Shown: positions 33,722 to 43,825 of the stretch, in pieces
How the letters are laid out: each line of letters begins with the position of its first letter
Position numbering within the stretch: the first letter of the stretch is position 1
Assembly: GCA_039030395.1 (NCBI GenBank)
Contig: JBCCEF010000004.1
Location: forward strand, 1-64,000
Reading direction: 5' to 3'
Length of the DNA stretch: 64,000 nt
DNA from: Acidobacteriota bacterium
GTDB taxonomy: Bacteria; Acidobacteriota; Thermoanaerobaculia; Multivoradales; JBCCEF01
Position numbers and translations under genes: made by a program
The notes under the pieces: generated by a model
The model's input: only the letters and a program-made list of their open reading frames with translations
Told to the model about the DNA's origin: nothing
Database searches by the model: none

Positions 33722-36640
33722 ATGAATTCTAAGTGGATCAAAGGCTTGGCCGTCGCGGCGATTGTGCTGCTGGTGGTCCCCGCCGCCTTCGCCCAGACGA
33801 CCGGTCGTGTCGACGGTTCCGTCGTGGACGACAGCGGCGCGGCCCTTCCGGGCGTGACGATCACGCTCACCAGCCCGAGCTTGCAGGGTGACCGTGTCGC
33901 GGTGACCGGCGCCGAAGGCAAGTTCCGTTTCGTCGGCCTGCCGGTCGGCGACTACGACCTGACGGCGGCCCTCGACGGCTTCTCGAACCTTGAGCAGGGC
34001 GGCATCGATGTCGGCCTGGGACGCACCGTCAACCTCCAGCTCACCATGAGCCCCGCCTTCGGTGACCAGGTCACCGTCAGCGGCGCCGCGCCGATCATCG
34101 ACACCACCAGCACCACCGGTGGCGCCAGCTTCGGCGAGGATCTGTTCGAAGAGCTCCCCACCACCCGTACCTTCGCCGGTCTGGCCTTTGCGGCGCCGGG
34201 CGTGGTCGGCGGCGGCCTGGGCGACAACCCCTCCATCGGTGGCGCCTCCGCCGCTGAGAACCGCTACGTGATCGATGGTCTCGACACCACCGATCCGGCC
34301 TTCGGCACCACCGGTACCGCGGTGCCTTTCGAGTTCATCAAGGAGGTCGAGGTCAAGACCGGTGGCTACGAGGCCGAGTTCGGTGGCGCCCTGGGCGGCA
34401 TCCTCAACGTCGTGACCAAGTCCGGTGGCAACGAGCTGGAAGGCGACATCTTCGGCTACTGGTCCGACGACAGCCTGCAGTCCGACAGCCCGTCGACGGC
34501 GGTCTTCGGCACCGACCTGGGCTTCACCGAGTATGACTTCGGCGCCGCCGTCGGCGGCAAACTCATCCAGGACAAGCTGTGGTACTTCGTGGCCATCAAT
34601 CCGTCGGTCGTCGAGAACAACTACACCAGCCGGGGCGATCTCACCACCTATGCCGAGGAGGAGGAGTCCCTCTTCTACGCCGGCAAGCTCACCTGGCAGC
34701 TCAACCCTAGCCATCAGGTGGTCTTCTCGCTGTTCGGTGACCCTCGCGAGCGCACGAATGACGGCGTCCGCAACAGTGCCGGTATCGTGGCCAGCAACTC
34801 CGACCGCGGCGCCAACAACTACGGCGTCACCTACAACGGCACCTTGTCCTCGAGCCTGTTTGCCGAGGTCAGTGTGGGCGCCTACGACGAGACTTTCGAA
34901 GTCGAGCCGCTGACCGATGCGCCCTTCTACTCTCTTCGCAGTTTTGGAGGTCAGTCCGAGGCAATCTTTGACGCCAGCTTCCCGTGCTACTCCACGGGGC
35001 AGTTCGATACGCGATTCGTCGCTAACGCCGGCTGCCGCGGCGGCACCTTCGTCCAGGAGTCCGGTGACTCCGAGCGGCAGGAAGCTCGCGGCGCTCTGAC
35101 CTGGTTCGGGGCTACGGGACCGGTCGATCACGAAATCAAGGTCGGCACCACCGTGCGTGCGGTCGAGTACACCGACGCTGCCCACTACCCGGGTGCCGTC
35201 GCCGGTCCGGCCGCAGACGAGACGGGCTTCGTCTACGATCCGCAAGGCCTTGCCGGACAGCGCTGGTTGCTCTTAGATAACGCCGGAGGTTTCGGTCTGC
35301 TCATCGAGTACGACCAGGATTCCGTCGGTGAGACCGACGAGGCTGCGCTCTACGTGCAGGATCGCGTTCGTCTGAACGACTACTTCTCCTTGAACCTCGG
35401 TGTCCGCGCCGACCAGTTCGAGTCGACCGGTTCGGCGACGGCGGCTTCCCGCAGCAACCCCTCGGCAAACTCTACCCAGGCCCTGGACTTCGGCTTCAGC
35501 GACATGGTCGCGCCGCGTATCGGTTTCACCTGGGACGTGTTCCAGAACGGCCGTTCGAAGCTCTACGGTCACTACGGTGAGTTCTACGAGTCTGTGCCGC
35601 TCGACATCAACGCTCGCGCGTTCGGTAACGAGCAGTTCAACTTCTACTACTTCTACTACCCGACGAACGGCAACCTGCCGACGGCCGCCAACCCCGGCAC
35701 GCACTTCTACACCTACGCGCTGGGCGTTGGCGTTGGCGTGAGCGACGACATCGAGCCGATGTACACCACCGAGACCCTGGTGGGCTTCGAGTACGAGGTG
35801 ATGCCGAACGTTGCGCTGGGTATCAAGTACACCGAGCGCGGCATCGAGAACGTGATCGAGGACATCTCGGTCGACGGTGGCCAGACCTACTTCATCACCA
35901 ACCCGGGCGGCATCACGACCGTTAACCCGGTGACCGGTGCGCCGCTGGCGTCGCCGGCCGTGTTCCCGGAGCCGGTGCGTGACTACGAGGCCATCGAGCT
36001 TACGATCAACAAGCGCTTCACCAACAACTGGCAGCTCTACTCCAGCTACGTGAATTCGGAGAACTTTGGCAACTACGGCGGTCTCTTCCGCCAGGACAAC
36101 GGCCAGCTCGACCCGAACATCACCTCGTTGTACGACCTGCCGTCCCTGTTGGTCGGTGCCGAAGGCCTGCTGCCGAACGATCGCGAGCACCAGTTCAAGA
36201 TCTACGGCTCCTACCTGTGGCCCTTCAAGCTGATCACCGGCTTCTACGGGCAGTTCCTGTCCGGTACGCCGATCAGCCAGTTGGGTGCCCACCCGATCTA
36301 CGGCACCAGCGAGCGCTTCGTCACGCCTCGCGGTTCCTTCGGTCGGACCCCGGACGTTTGGAACCTCGACCTCCACGTCGAGTACCCGATCGAGTTCGGT
36401 AACGGTGTCGAGCTGAAGCTCATCGGCGACATCTTCAATGTCACCGATGAGCAGGAGGCGACGACTGTTGACCAGGACTGGACGTTCGAACGTTTGACGG
36501 CGACGCCCACTCCACCGGACTGCGGCGGTCCGGGTACCGGTAGGGGCACTGCGTGCCCGAATGGCAACCCGAACTTCGGCACCCCGACGACCTTCCAGGC
36601 ACCTCGCACGGTGCGGTTCGGCGTGAAGCTCGCTTTCTAA
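33722..36640 (+). CDS. Oar-like TonB-dependent outer-membrane receptor
   Basis: 972 residues. A signal peptide (ending PAAFAQ) is followed by a carboxypeptidase-regulatory-like domain (about 27-110), a plug domain (about 115-260, with SIGGASAAENRYVIDGLDTT and EVEVKTGGYEAEFGGALGGI) and a large beta-barrel ending in an aromatic C-terminal strand (TVRFGVKLAF). This is the Oar-type layout abundant in Acidobacteriota and Bacteroidota, used for TonB-driven uptake of large substrates; the substrate is unknown. No recognisable TonB box was located. Codon usage is strongly biased to C-ending codons, as expected of a highly expressed gene. AGGAGG sits 9 nt before the ATG. Strong terminators flank it, so it is monocistronic. 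Confidence 0.93.
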   Translation: MNSKWIKGLAVAAIVLLVVPAAFAQTTGRVDGSVVDDSGAALPGVTITLTSPSLQGDRVAVTGAEGKFRFVGLPVGDYDLTAALDGFSNLEQGGIDVGLGRTVNLQLTMSPAFGDQVTVSGAAPIIDTTSTTGGASFGEDLFEELPTTRTFAGLAFAAPGVVGGGLGDNPSIGGASAAENRYVIDGLDTTDPAFGTTGTAVPFEFIKEVEVKTGGYEAEFGGALGGILNVVTKSGGNELEGDIFGYWSDDSLQSDSPSTAVFGTDLGFTEYDFGAAVGGKLIQDKLWYFVAINPSVVENNYTSRGDLTTYAEEEESLFYAGKLTWQLNPSHQVVFSLFGDPRERTNDGVRNSAGIVASNSDRGANNYGVTYNGTLSSSLFAEVSVGAYDETFEVEPLTDAPFYSLRSFGGQSEAIFDASFPCYSTGQFDTRFVANAGCRGGTFVQESGDSERQEARGALTWFGATGPVDHEIKVGTTVRAVEYTDAAHYPGAVAGPAADETGFVYDPQGLAGQRWLLLDNAGGFGLLIEYDQDSVGETDEAALYVQDRVRLNDYFSLNLGVRADQFESTGSATAASRSNPSANSTQALDFGFSDMVAPRIGFTWDVFQNGRSKLYGHYGEFYESVPLDINARAFGNEQFNFYYFYYPTNGNLPTAANPGTHFYTYALGVGVGVSDDIEPMYTTETLVGFEYEVMPNVALGIKYTERGIENVIEDISVDGGQTYFITNPGGITTVNPVTGAPLASPAVFPEPVRDYEAIELTINKRFTNNWQLYSSYVNSENFGNYGGLFRQDNGQLDPNITSLYDLPSLLVGAEGLLPNDREHQFKIYGSYLWPFKLITGFYGQFLSGTPISQLGAHPIYGTSERFVTPRGSFGRTPDVWNLDLHVEYPIEFGNGVELKLIGDIFNVTDEQEATTVDQDWTFERLTATPTPPDCGGPGTGRGTACPNGNPNFGTPTTFQAPRTVRFGVKLAF

Positions 36641-36664
36641 GCGATCTTCCAGTAGGTCATGAAA

Positions 36665-36691
36665 GGAGGGGCCTTCGGGCTCCTCCTTTTT
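36665..36691 (+). terminator. Rho-independent terminator after TonB receptor gene
   Basis: A 9-bp stem GGAGGGGCC/GGCTCCTCC (one wobble) with a TTCG loop is followed by TTTTT. Confidence 0.9.
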
Positions 36692-36726
36692 CTGTTTGGG
36701 CGAAACCCCTTTCTCCATTCCCTTCC

Positions 36727-36735
36727 TGCTAGGCT
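36727..36735 (+). promoter_or_regulatory. Extended -10 (TGCTAGGCT) of Band7/phosphodiesterase gene
   Basis: TGC followed by TAGGCT, with 9 nt to the ATG at 36745. This implies a leaderless or nearly leaderless mRNA. No -35 is recognised at proper spacing. Confidence 0.45.
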
Positions 36736-36744
36736 CGGTGGGTC

Positions 36745-39609
36745 ATGAGCAAGCGCGTACTCCTACCGATTCTTCTCCTCGTGATCGCCGTTCTGGCGCT
36801 CGGCGCCTTCCGGGTTCGGCCCGGCGAGGTCGCGGTACAGCAAGGCTCGCCTCCGAAGGTCTATGAGGAAGGGTGGCACTGGCGCTTGCCCGGAAGCGGG
36901 GAGGTCCGCCGCTTGCCGCGGGAGCCGATTCCCTTTGCACAGGACGTCCAGGTACAGACGGCCGAGGGCGCCTCCATCGCGCTGGCTCTGGCCGGATCCT
37001 TCGGAGTAGCACAGGGCGGTGAAGCGGCCTGGTTGGAAGCGGCCGGCGACGGGATTTTCGGCGACGGTCTGGTCACCGTCACCACCGCCGCCCTGCAGCC
37101 GGTGGTGCGCGAGATCGACTCCTCGGATCTCTTCCAGCCGGACGCCGAGAAACGCCTGACGGGTTCTTTGCTCACGGCCTTGACTGATGCCGGATTGGAG
37201 GTGCCGGCCCTCGACGTGCGGGTACCGGTGGAGCGCAATCCGGTGGCGGCGGCGGTAGTGCGCAACCAGTTGAAGAGCCAGGCCCGGCCCACCGGCCGCA
37301 AAGTTCTGCTGATCGGCTGGGACGGTGCCGACTGGCTGATGATTCGGCCGCTCCTCGAAGCCGGAAAGCTGCCTCACCTGGACTCTCTGATCCGCCGTGG
37401 AGTCTCCGGCGAGCTACGCGCCGAAAAGCCTTTGCTTTCGCCCCTGATCTGGACCACCATCGCCACCGGCAAGCCGGTGGTCGAGCACGGCATCGCCGAT
37501 TTCCTGGTCCAAGATCCGGAGAGCGGCGGCCTGGTGCCGATCAGCTCGGCGTCGCGCAAGGTCCACGCCCTGTGGACCATCCTCCCGGCCTTTGATTTGG
37601 CGACGGACGTGGTCGCCTGGTGGGCCACCTGGCCGGCGGAGGCAATCCAGGGCACGATGGTGACGGACCGCGTCGCCTATCAGCTCTTCGACTATGAGGA
37701 GACCGCAGGCAACGACCGAAAGGTCTACCCGGAGGCAACCTGGGAGCGGGTGCAGGAGCGGTTGGTGGCAGCGGAGCAGGTGCCCTTCGAAGACATGCGG
37801 CGCTTCGTGGACATCGACGCCACGGAGCTGGCGCGGCTGTGGGACAGCCTGCCGCCGGACCGCCGCCAGGAAGAGCGAGTCAATCACCTGCGAAAGATCC
37901 TGGCAACCACCCGCTCGTACCATGCCATCACCCGATCGCTGCTCGCCGAGCAGGCGGACCTCACGATGACCTACTACGAATTGACGGACACCATCGGTCA
38001 CCTGTTCGCGCGGTTCTTGCCCCCACCCTTGCCGGGAGTGACGGAGGGTGAAGTGCGGCGCTTTGGGAAGGCCCTGGAGGAGGGCTACCGCTACGCCGAT
38101 GAGCTGCTCGGGGAGCTGTTGGCGCAGGTGTCGTCCGATACGGTGGTGATGCTGGTTTCCGATCACGGTTTCTTTACCGGTGAAGCGCGCCCCACCAGCG
38201 ATCCTTCGGATTTCGCCGCCGGCGCTCCTCAGTGGCATCGCGAGTTCGGGGTGTTCGTGGCTGCCGGCCCGGGGGTCGAGCGCGGTACGGTGCGGGGAGC
38301 TTCGGTGTTCGATGTCGCTCCCACGGTGCTGGCGGCGCTCGGACTGCCGGTGCCGGACGACATGCCCGGCAAGGTGCTCCCCCAGGTGGCCCAGCCCCTC
38401 GTCGGGCCGCGGGCGGAGCTGGCGAGCTTCGAGATCCTGCCGCGGGAGCGTCCCGGAACCACCCGGGTGGCCTCGGCTCTCGATGAGGAGCGCCTGCGCG
38501 AACTCGTCGCCCTCGGCTACATCTCGGCCAGTGTGCTCGAAGATCGAAAGCAACCATCGCCGGCGGGCAGGCCCGCCGGCGATGGAACCCGCTCCGCCGC
38601 AGAGCCGCGCGGCGCCACTTCCCAGGACCTGCAGGGCATGGCGACGGAGGCCTACAACCTGGGTCGTATCCACCAGCGCAAGGGCGAATACGACCAGGCC
38701 GAGGAGCAGTACCGGGTGGCGGTGGATCGCATGCCCACCTTCGGCACCGCGTGGGCCGCCCTGGCCCAGGTGGAGGCCCTGCGCGGCCGCCACGGCGACG
38801 CCTTCGATCTGCTGGTGGAAGGATTCTCCAAGAGCGGCTCGATGCCGATGTCGGCGGTGACCGGCCTGGTGGACGAAGCCAAGCGCGTCCAACGGCTACC
38901 GGAAGCGGAGGCCGCCCTGGAGCGGATCCGCCCGGGCTACGGTGGGCAGGCTGCCTTCTTCGCCGCCGTCGGTTTGTTGCGCGAGGAGATGGGGCGGCCG
39001 GAAGAGGCCCTGGCGGCCTATGACCAGGCGCTGGCGATCGACCCCCTCGACCACCTGGCGACGGAGCAGAAGATCGGTCTGCTGCGCAAGACCGGCCGGG
39101 AAAGGGAGGCGCGGGCGTTTCTGGATCGCTCCTTCGAATTGGCCGCCGGCCAGATGGCGCAGATGAACCAGGTGGCTGTGATCGCCCTGCGGCAGGGCTG
39201 GGCGCCGCAAGCGGAGCGCCTCCTGCGGCGGGTGCTCGCCTCCGATCCGGGGAACCCCGGCGTGCTGGCGAATCTCGCTGCCAGCCTGGCTCAGCAAGGC
39301 AAGACCAGTGAAGCCCTGGAGGCGATGACCTCAGCCGTGGAGCGGAACCCGGACAACGCCAGCAATCAGTTCAACCTCGGCGCCATGCTGGCAAACCTAG
39401 GTCGTTTCGATGAGGCCCTCCCGGCCCTCCAGGCGGCGGTGGACAACGGCTTCCGCTCTCCCGCCGTGTACGTTGCCATCTCCAAGGTGGCCTTCCGCCT
39501 CGGTGATCCGGCGAAGGCCGAAGAGGCGTTACGGCAGGCGCTGGAAGTCGAGCCTGGCCACCCCGAAGCCAGCCGTCTACTGCGGGTGCTCGAGCAGGCG
39601 CCCGGCTAG
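36745..39609 (+). CDS. Band7-like / type I phosphodiesterase / TPR fusion protein
   Basis: 954 residues. One N-terminal membrane helix (LLPILLLVIAVLALGAF) precedes a Band7/SPFH-like domain (about 22-185: RPGEVAVQQGSPPKVYEEGW). Next comes an alkaline-phosphatase-superfamily phosphodiesterase domain (about 190-580), with metal ligands visible as IGWDGADW (Asp), the nucleophile region SPLIWTTIATGK (Thr), ELTDTIGHLF (Asp, His), VSDHGFF (Asp, His) and a late His in APQWHREFG. About eight TPR units follow (630-954). It is probably anchored in the inner membrane with the catalytic part periplasmic. The substrate could be phosphodiesters, phospho- or phosphonolipids. The three-part combination is unusual. 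Confidence 0.85.
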   Translation: MSKRVLLPILLLVIAVLALGAFRVRPGEVAVQQGSPPKVYEEGWHWRLPGSGEVRRLPREPIPFAQDVQVQTAEGASIALALAGSFGVAQGGEAAWLEAAGDGIFGDGLVTVTTAALQPVVREIDSSDLFQPDAEKRLTGSLLTALTDAGLEVPALDVRVPVERNPVAAAVVRNQLKSQARPTGRKVLLIGWDGADWLMIRPLLEAGKLPHLDSLIRRGVSGELRAEKPLLSPLIWTTIATGKPVVEHGIADFLVQDPESGGLVPISSASRKVHALWTILPAFDLATDVVAWWATWPAEAIQGTMVTDRVAYQLFDYEETAGNDRKVYPEATWERVQERLVAAEQVPFEDMRRFVDIDATELARLWDSLPPDRRQEERVNHLRKILATTRSYHAITRSLLAEQADLTMTYYELTDTIGHLFARFLPPPLPGVTEGEVRRFGKALEEGYRYADELLGELLAQVSSDTVVMLVSDHGFFTGEARPTSDPSDFAAGAPQWHREFGVFVAAGPGVERGTVRGASVFDVAPTVLAALGLPVPDDMPGKVLPQVAQPLVGPRAELASFEILPRERPGTTRVASALDEERLRELVALGYISASVLEDRKQPSPAGRPAGDGTRSAAEPRGATSQDLQGMATEAYNLGRIHQRKGEYDQAEEQYRVAVDRMPTFGTAWAALAQVEALRGRHGDAFDLLVEGFSKSGSMPMSAVTGLVDEAKRVQRLPEAEAALERIRPGYGGQAAFFAAVGLLREEMGRPEEALAAYDQALAIDPLDHLATEQKIGLLRKTGREREARAFLDRSFELAAGQMAQMNQVAVIALRQGWAPQAERLLRRVLASDPGNPGVLANLAASLAQQGKTSEALEAMTSAVERNPDNASNQFNLGAMLANLGRFDEALPALQAAVDNGFRSPAVYVAISKVAFRLGDPAKAEEALRQALEVEPGHPEASRLLRVLEQAPG

Positions 39610-39624
39610 GCATTCCCGCAGGGC

Positions 39625-40035
39625 CTACGCTCCGTAGTCGAAGGTCACCGGCTTTTCGACTTCCGGGTGGAGGCTCCGGTGGACCGGGCAGGTGAGGGCT
39701 GCCCGCTCGAGCAAGGTGCGCTGCTTGTCGCTCAGTCCCGGCGGCATGAGGATCGTCACCGGAACCGACCCGATGCGCCGTGGAGAGGCGTTCATGTGCT
39801 TCTCGAGGCGAAAAGAGACCCCTGAACAGTCGATCCCTTCCCGCTCGCCGACGATGGCGACCAGGGTCACCATGCAGGCGCCCAGCGCCGCGGCCACGAG
39901 GTCGGTGGGCGAAAACGAACTGCCGTCGCCCTGATTGTCGATCGGCGCAGCGGTAGTGACCTTCTGACCCGAAGGTCCGTGCTGTAGGCGGACCTTGAGG
40001 TTGCCCTGGTACTTGCCTTGGATATCTACGGCCAT
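39625..40035 (-). CDS. OsmC-family peroxiredoxin-like protein
   Basis: 136 residues with the OsmC/Ohr fold. The conserved SSFSPTDLVAAALGACMVTLVAIV carries the first reactive cysteine (Cys in GACM), and ERAALTCPVHRSLHPEV carries the second (Cys in LTCPVH). The protein likely reduces organic or fatty-acid hydroperoxides in the cytoplasm. GAGGAGA 8 nt before the ATG fixes the start. It is convergent with the phosphodiesterase fusion gene. Confidence 0.93.
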   Translation of the reverse strand: MAVDIQGKYQGNLKVRLQHGPSGQKVTTAAPIDNQGDGSSFSPTDLVAAALGACMVTLVAIVGEREGIDCSGVSFRLEKHMNASPRRIGSVPVTILMPPGLSDKQRTLLERAALTCPVHRSLHPEVEKPVTFDYGA

Positions 40036-40110
40036 CGTTGGTTTCTCCTCGCGGGTTCGATAGAGGTCTGGTGAGGGCAACGTATCAGCCCTTGACCCTT
40101 GGAGGCTACG

Positions 40111-40136
40111 AAAAGGGGCGGCCCGCAGGCCGCCCC
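40111..40136 (-). terminator. Rho-independent terminator after metallopeptidase gene
   Basis: On the minus strand a perfect 9-bp stem GGGGCGGCC/GGCCGCCCC with a 4-nt loop is followed by TTTT. Confidence 0.88.
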
Positions 40137-40162
40137 GAGTTCCCAAGCCACGGTGTGACCGG

Positions 40163-43100
40163 TCAATCGATGGTGTCGCTCCAGGACAGGGTGTCGCCGG
40201 ATTCGAAGCCGTCCGCGAAGATCAGGCTGTCGTCGTTGCACATCGAGCCCTGCACCACTTCCACGTCGTCCACCCACCAGCCGTCGCGGGAGACGGAGGT
40301 GTCACTGGTCATGCGCCAGCGGAACCGGACCGTTTCCCCGTCGAAGTCGCCGAGGTCGACGATCACCTGCAGGAAGGTGGTGCCGCCGTCGCCGCTCCAG
40401 GCATCGCGACCGGCCACCGGGTTGGTGGTGGCGGTGGCGCGAATGGTGTTGTCGTAGCCGTTGGCGAGGAACCGGTCCCCGTTGTCCGGCACCGAACCGC
40501 CGTTGCCGGCGAGGATGTCGAACCAGCTCGTTCCGCCGTCCGTCGAGTACTCGAGGACGCCGCCGTCAAAGGTCGCCTCGGTGTTGTAATGGTGCCAGAA
40601 GCGCAGCAGGCCTGCACCGCTGGTGATGCCGACGTCCGCAAGGAACTCGATGCGCTGGTCTCCTACGTCCGCCGTGTCCGGAGCAAACCAGGCCGTCGGT
40701 GGTGAGTTGGAATCGTCGGTCACCAGGGCCCAGGCCGGCGTCGTTTCGTCCGTCGGGCCGGTGGTGGAGGCCCACTGGCCGGAGCCGCTTTCGAGGTCGT
40801 CTTCGAAGAGCGGTGAGAAGGGGCCGGTGGGCACCGCCGAAACCTCGTTGGAGTTGGTGTCTTCGACGCCGCCGTTGGGGCCGCCGCCGAGACCCGACAG
40901 GGCCTCCGCCCGCACCGTGTAGAAGTACTCCACATCGGAGTCGACATCCGTGTCGAGGTAGGTGGTGGCGGCGAGGTTGGAGGCGATCCGGTTGGCGTCT
41001 CCCGGCTCGAAGCCAGGGATGGTGGAGCGATAGACGTTGTAGACCACCGCCTGGGCCGGGCAAGTGGTGGCGCCGGCGGTCCAGTCGAGGGTGACCCCGC
41101 ACTCCACATTCTCGCGGTTCTCGGCGGTGACCGCCGACGAGTCGAAGGTCGGGATCTCGTTGCACTGTCCCGTCGGGGTGATCTCGGCGCAGGGCGACTG
41201 GCCGGTTTCGAAGGAGCCGCTCGGGTCGAGGGCCGAGAGGCGATAGCCGTAGGTGATGCCGCCGGAGACCGCGTTGTCCGTGTAGGGCGAGGTGCTCTCG
41301 TTGTTGGCGACCTGGAGGAAGCCGCCACCCGCCGCGCAGCCCCCCTGCTGGCGGTAGAGGTTGAAGCCGGAACAGGTGCCGCTGTCGTCCCAGCTCACGG
41401 TCACTTCATTGTCCGCCGGGGTTGCCAAGGCCGGTGCCGAGGCGATGGCCGCCGGGCACGAGCTGATGGTCGCTTCGGCGCAGTTCGATATGTCTGAATA
41501 GCAGGAGTTCGAAGCGAGGTCTCCGGCGGCCCCCAGGGCCACCACCCGGTAACTGTAGGACTGGTTGTCCACCACATCCGGATCGCTGAAGCTGGTGGCG
41601 CCGGAACCGAGGTTGGCGGCTTGCTGGTAGCCGCGGTTGCACTCACCGTGATTCTTGAGCACGGCGTAGCCCTGGGCGTTCGTTACCGCCGGCCACGACA
41701 GGTCGATGGTGGACGCGGCCGCCGTGGCGGTGACCGCCGGTGTCGCCAGGGCGGCACAGGCGGAGGAGTTCTGGTTGCCGGCATCGCCGACGCTGCCGCA
41801 GGCGATGGCGTGATCGTTGAACGCTTCGAACAGGAAGGCCGCGTGCGGTGTACCGTCGGTCAGGTCGCCGTTGTCGTCATCGGCGGCCAACAGCCCCTGG
41901 AACCAAGAAGTGGCGGCACATCCGTCCGACACGAAGGTGCCGCTGTTGCAGTTGAACATCGCCGTGGAGGTCTGCATCGCGAGCATCCAGGTGCGCTCGG
42001 CGATCAGCCAGGCGGAATCGATGTCGAGGGCCGGGGCGAGCTTGCGAACCGCCAGATCCCACATCGCGCCGCCGGCGGGCATCGACTCGCAGTGGACCTG
42101 TCGGCCGCAGGGGCCGGCACTGAAGCCGGGACCCGGGCAGGTGCGGGTGAAGTTGTCCGGCGTGAACGGCGTGGTGACCGGTACGCCGCCGCTGTCGACG
42201 TGCTTCGCGTAGTCCTGATCGCGCACGCCGGAGCACTCGGTGCAGGGGAAGCCGTAGCTCGGACACATGCGGTCCCAGAAGCTCGGTCCCATACAGGACT
42301 CGTGACGATCGAACATCGCCAGGGTGTCGGCGTAGGTCTCGCCGGTGCCGCCGTCGGCGGTGCCCTGGGCGTCGTTCTGGTCTAGGCCGTGGCCCACTTC
42401 GTGCTGGAAGATCGCGGCGACCTCGCCGGTGTTCCAGCACAAGAGGTTGAGCTGGGTGTTGAACCCTTCCTGGAAGAAACCATTGAAGCCGCCGCCCGGC
42501 GACCAGTAGGCGTTGCAGGTGTCTTCGATGTTGACCCGCACATCGTGGGAGGAATCGAGCCAGGTGTTCGCCGGTAGCCAGCTCCGGCCCTTATCCTTCA
42601 ATCGGGTGATGTGGTAGTACGCCGAACGGGCGGCGTGGGTGTTGTGCTGACCGCCGATGCCGTTGGTGGTGCAGTCGGCGTCGCCGTCGGGGTTGGGCGG
42701 CCCGCTGCCGAAGTTGACGTTGTCGTTGCCGTCGGCAGCGAGGACGGGGAAGCCGACCCCGCCGCACTGGTCTTGGATGCGGGTCAGCTCGCCGTCGAGG
42801 CTGGCGTCGAAGGGACCGGCTTCCGTGTGCAGGCTCTCGATCGAGGTGAAGCCGGCGGTGCTGAGGTTGACCAGCGGTAGCGGACGGTTCTCTTCCGTGT
42901 CGGTCCAGGTGTTGGGCTCAATGCCGCCGCGTACCCAGCCATACTGGTTGATGTCCGCAAACTGGAGAACCTCGCCGGTCGATGCGTCCAGGTGGGCCAA
43001 CCAGGTGCCGATGACGCCCTGGCGACGGAAGATCATCTCCCAAACGAGGCGATGGCTCTTGCCCGGCAACTCCGCGCTGAGGGCGCCGAGGCCGGTTTTG

Positions 43101-43825
43101 CGCGGCAGGTAGAGCAGCTCCGGCTCGGTATCCCAGCGGTCGCGTTTGGTGTCCCACTGAACGTAGTTCTCGACGAAGGTCTTGGCCTGGATTTCGTCGA
43201 CGCGCGGTTCCGTGGCGGCGCCGGCGGCCAGCGGGAAAAAATCTTCGCTGCCCCACAAAATGAGGTTGCCGTGGCCGATGACGAAGGTCAGGCGGGAGCT
43301 GAAGACCGGCACGTTCCAGGGCCGGTGTTCGTAGGTCACCAGCCACATGTGGTCGTTGATCTGGTCCGTCGACCGGTGGGCGATTTCGAAGCGTGGTACC
43401 GCGAGCAGCTTCGAATGATCGTCCAGGAAGGCGTCGATGGCGCCGGTGACCACCGCCTCGTCGACCTCGGCGATGCGCTGCCCGGCGCGGGCCGATAGCG
43501 AATCGAGGGTCAGGTCGTTGCCGCGACCCGGAATCATCGCCACCGGAGCACCCTTGACCATCGCCGGCTCGCCGGTGCCGAGGTCGAAGTAGACCTCCTT
43601 ACGGGGGCCGAGGGTGGCGGCATAGTTCGCCCAGGTGTCGCTTTCGGCAAGAAGGCTCTGAACTTCCGCCAAGGAGGCGACCTGACGCCCCTCGCCCATT
43701 CCCGGGTCTCGCTTCTGGAGGCCGTCCAGCTCCGAGGTGTGGGTGGGTTCCACGAAGGCCGCTGCCGGAAGCACGCAAACCAGGGCGAGAACGACGAAGA
43801 GAAGACCACGGGTTGAGTACCGCAT
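40163..43825 (-). CDS. Secreted zinc metallopeptidase with FnIII-like repeats and C-terminal tail motif
   Basis: 1220 residues. A signal peptide (ending LPAAAF) is followed by an FTP/PepSY-like propeptide region (about 30-300) and a gluzincin catalytic domain with HEVGH (475-479, zinc ligands His475 and His479) and a third ligand probably Glu496 in GETYADTLAMF, resembling fungalysin/thermolysin-like enzymes. Several fibronectin-III-like domains follow (about 690-1000, repeating WPAVTNAQGY, WDDSGTCSGFNLYRQ and similar), then a jellyroll MAM-like domain (about 1010-1200). The last residues (IFADGFESGDTLSWSDT) match a recurrent C-terminal tail of secreted proteins and may be a sorting tag. GGAGG 6 nt before the ATG fixes the start. 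It probably degrades extracellular protein. Confidence 0.9.
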   Translation of the reverse strand: MRYSTRGLLFVVLALVCVLPAAAFVEPTHTSELDGLQKRDPGMGEGRQVASLAEVQSLLAESDTWANYAATLGPRKEVYFDLGTGEPAMVKGAPVAMIPGRGNDLTLDSLSARAGQRIAEVDEAVVTGAIDAFLDDHSKLLAVPRFEIAHRSTDQINDHMWLVTYEHRPWNVPVFSSRLTFVIGHGNLILWGSEDFFPLAAGAATEPRVDEIQAKTFVENYVQWDTKRDRWDTEPELLYLPRKTGLGALSAELPGKSHRLVWEMIFRRQGVIGTWLAHLDASTGEVLQFADINQYGWVRGGIEPNTWTDTEENRPLPLVNLSTAGFTSIESLHTEAGPFDASLDGELTRIQDQCGGVGFPVLAADGNDNVNFGSGPPNPDGDADCTTNGIGGQHNTHAARSAYYHITRLKDKGRSWLPANTWLDSSHDVRVNIEDTCNAYWSPGGGFNGFFQEGFNTQLNLLCWNTGEVAAIFQHEVGHGLDQNDAQGTADGGTGETYADTLAMFDRHESCMGPSFWDRMCPSYGFPCTECSGVRDQDYAKHVDSGGVPVTTPFTPDNFTRTCPGPGFSAGPCGRQVHCESMPAGGAMWDLAVRKLAPALDIDSAWLIAERTWMLAMQTSTAMFNCNSGTFVSDGCAATSWFQGLLAADDDNGDLTDGTPHAAFLFEAFNDHAIACGSVGDAGNQNSSACAALATPAVTATAAASTIDLSWPAVTNAQGYAVLKNHGECNRGYQQAANLGSGATSFSDPDVVDNQSYSYRVVALGAAGDLASNSCYSDISNCAEATISSCPAAIASAPALATPADNEVTVSWDDSGTCSGFNLYRQQGGCAAGGGFLQVANNESTSPYTDNAVSGGITYGYRLSALDPSGSFETGQSPCAEITPTGQCNEIPTFDSSAVTAENRENVECGVTLDWTAGATTCPAQAVVYNVYRSTIPGFEPGDANRIASNLAATTYLDTDVDSDVEYFYTVRAEALSGLGGGPNGGVEDTNSNEVSAVPTGPFSPLFEDDLESGSGQWASTTGPTDETTPAWALVTDDSNSPPTAWFAPDTADVGDQRIEFLADVGITSGAGLLRFWHHYNTEATFDGGVLEYSTDGGTSWFDILAGNGGSVPDNGDRFLANGYDNTIRATATTNPVAGRDAWSGDGGTTFLQVIVDLGDFDGETVRFRWRMTSDTSVSRDGWWVDDVEVVQGSMCNDDSLIFADGFESGDTLSWSDTID

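Noticed and set aside
33647-36718. Two long antisense frames (532 and 481 codons) across the TonB receptor gene
   Set aside because: Composition is Val/Gly/Arg-rich without domains; the receptor on the plus strand explains the region fully.
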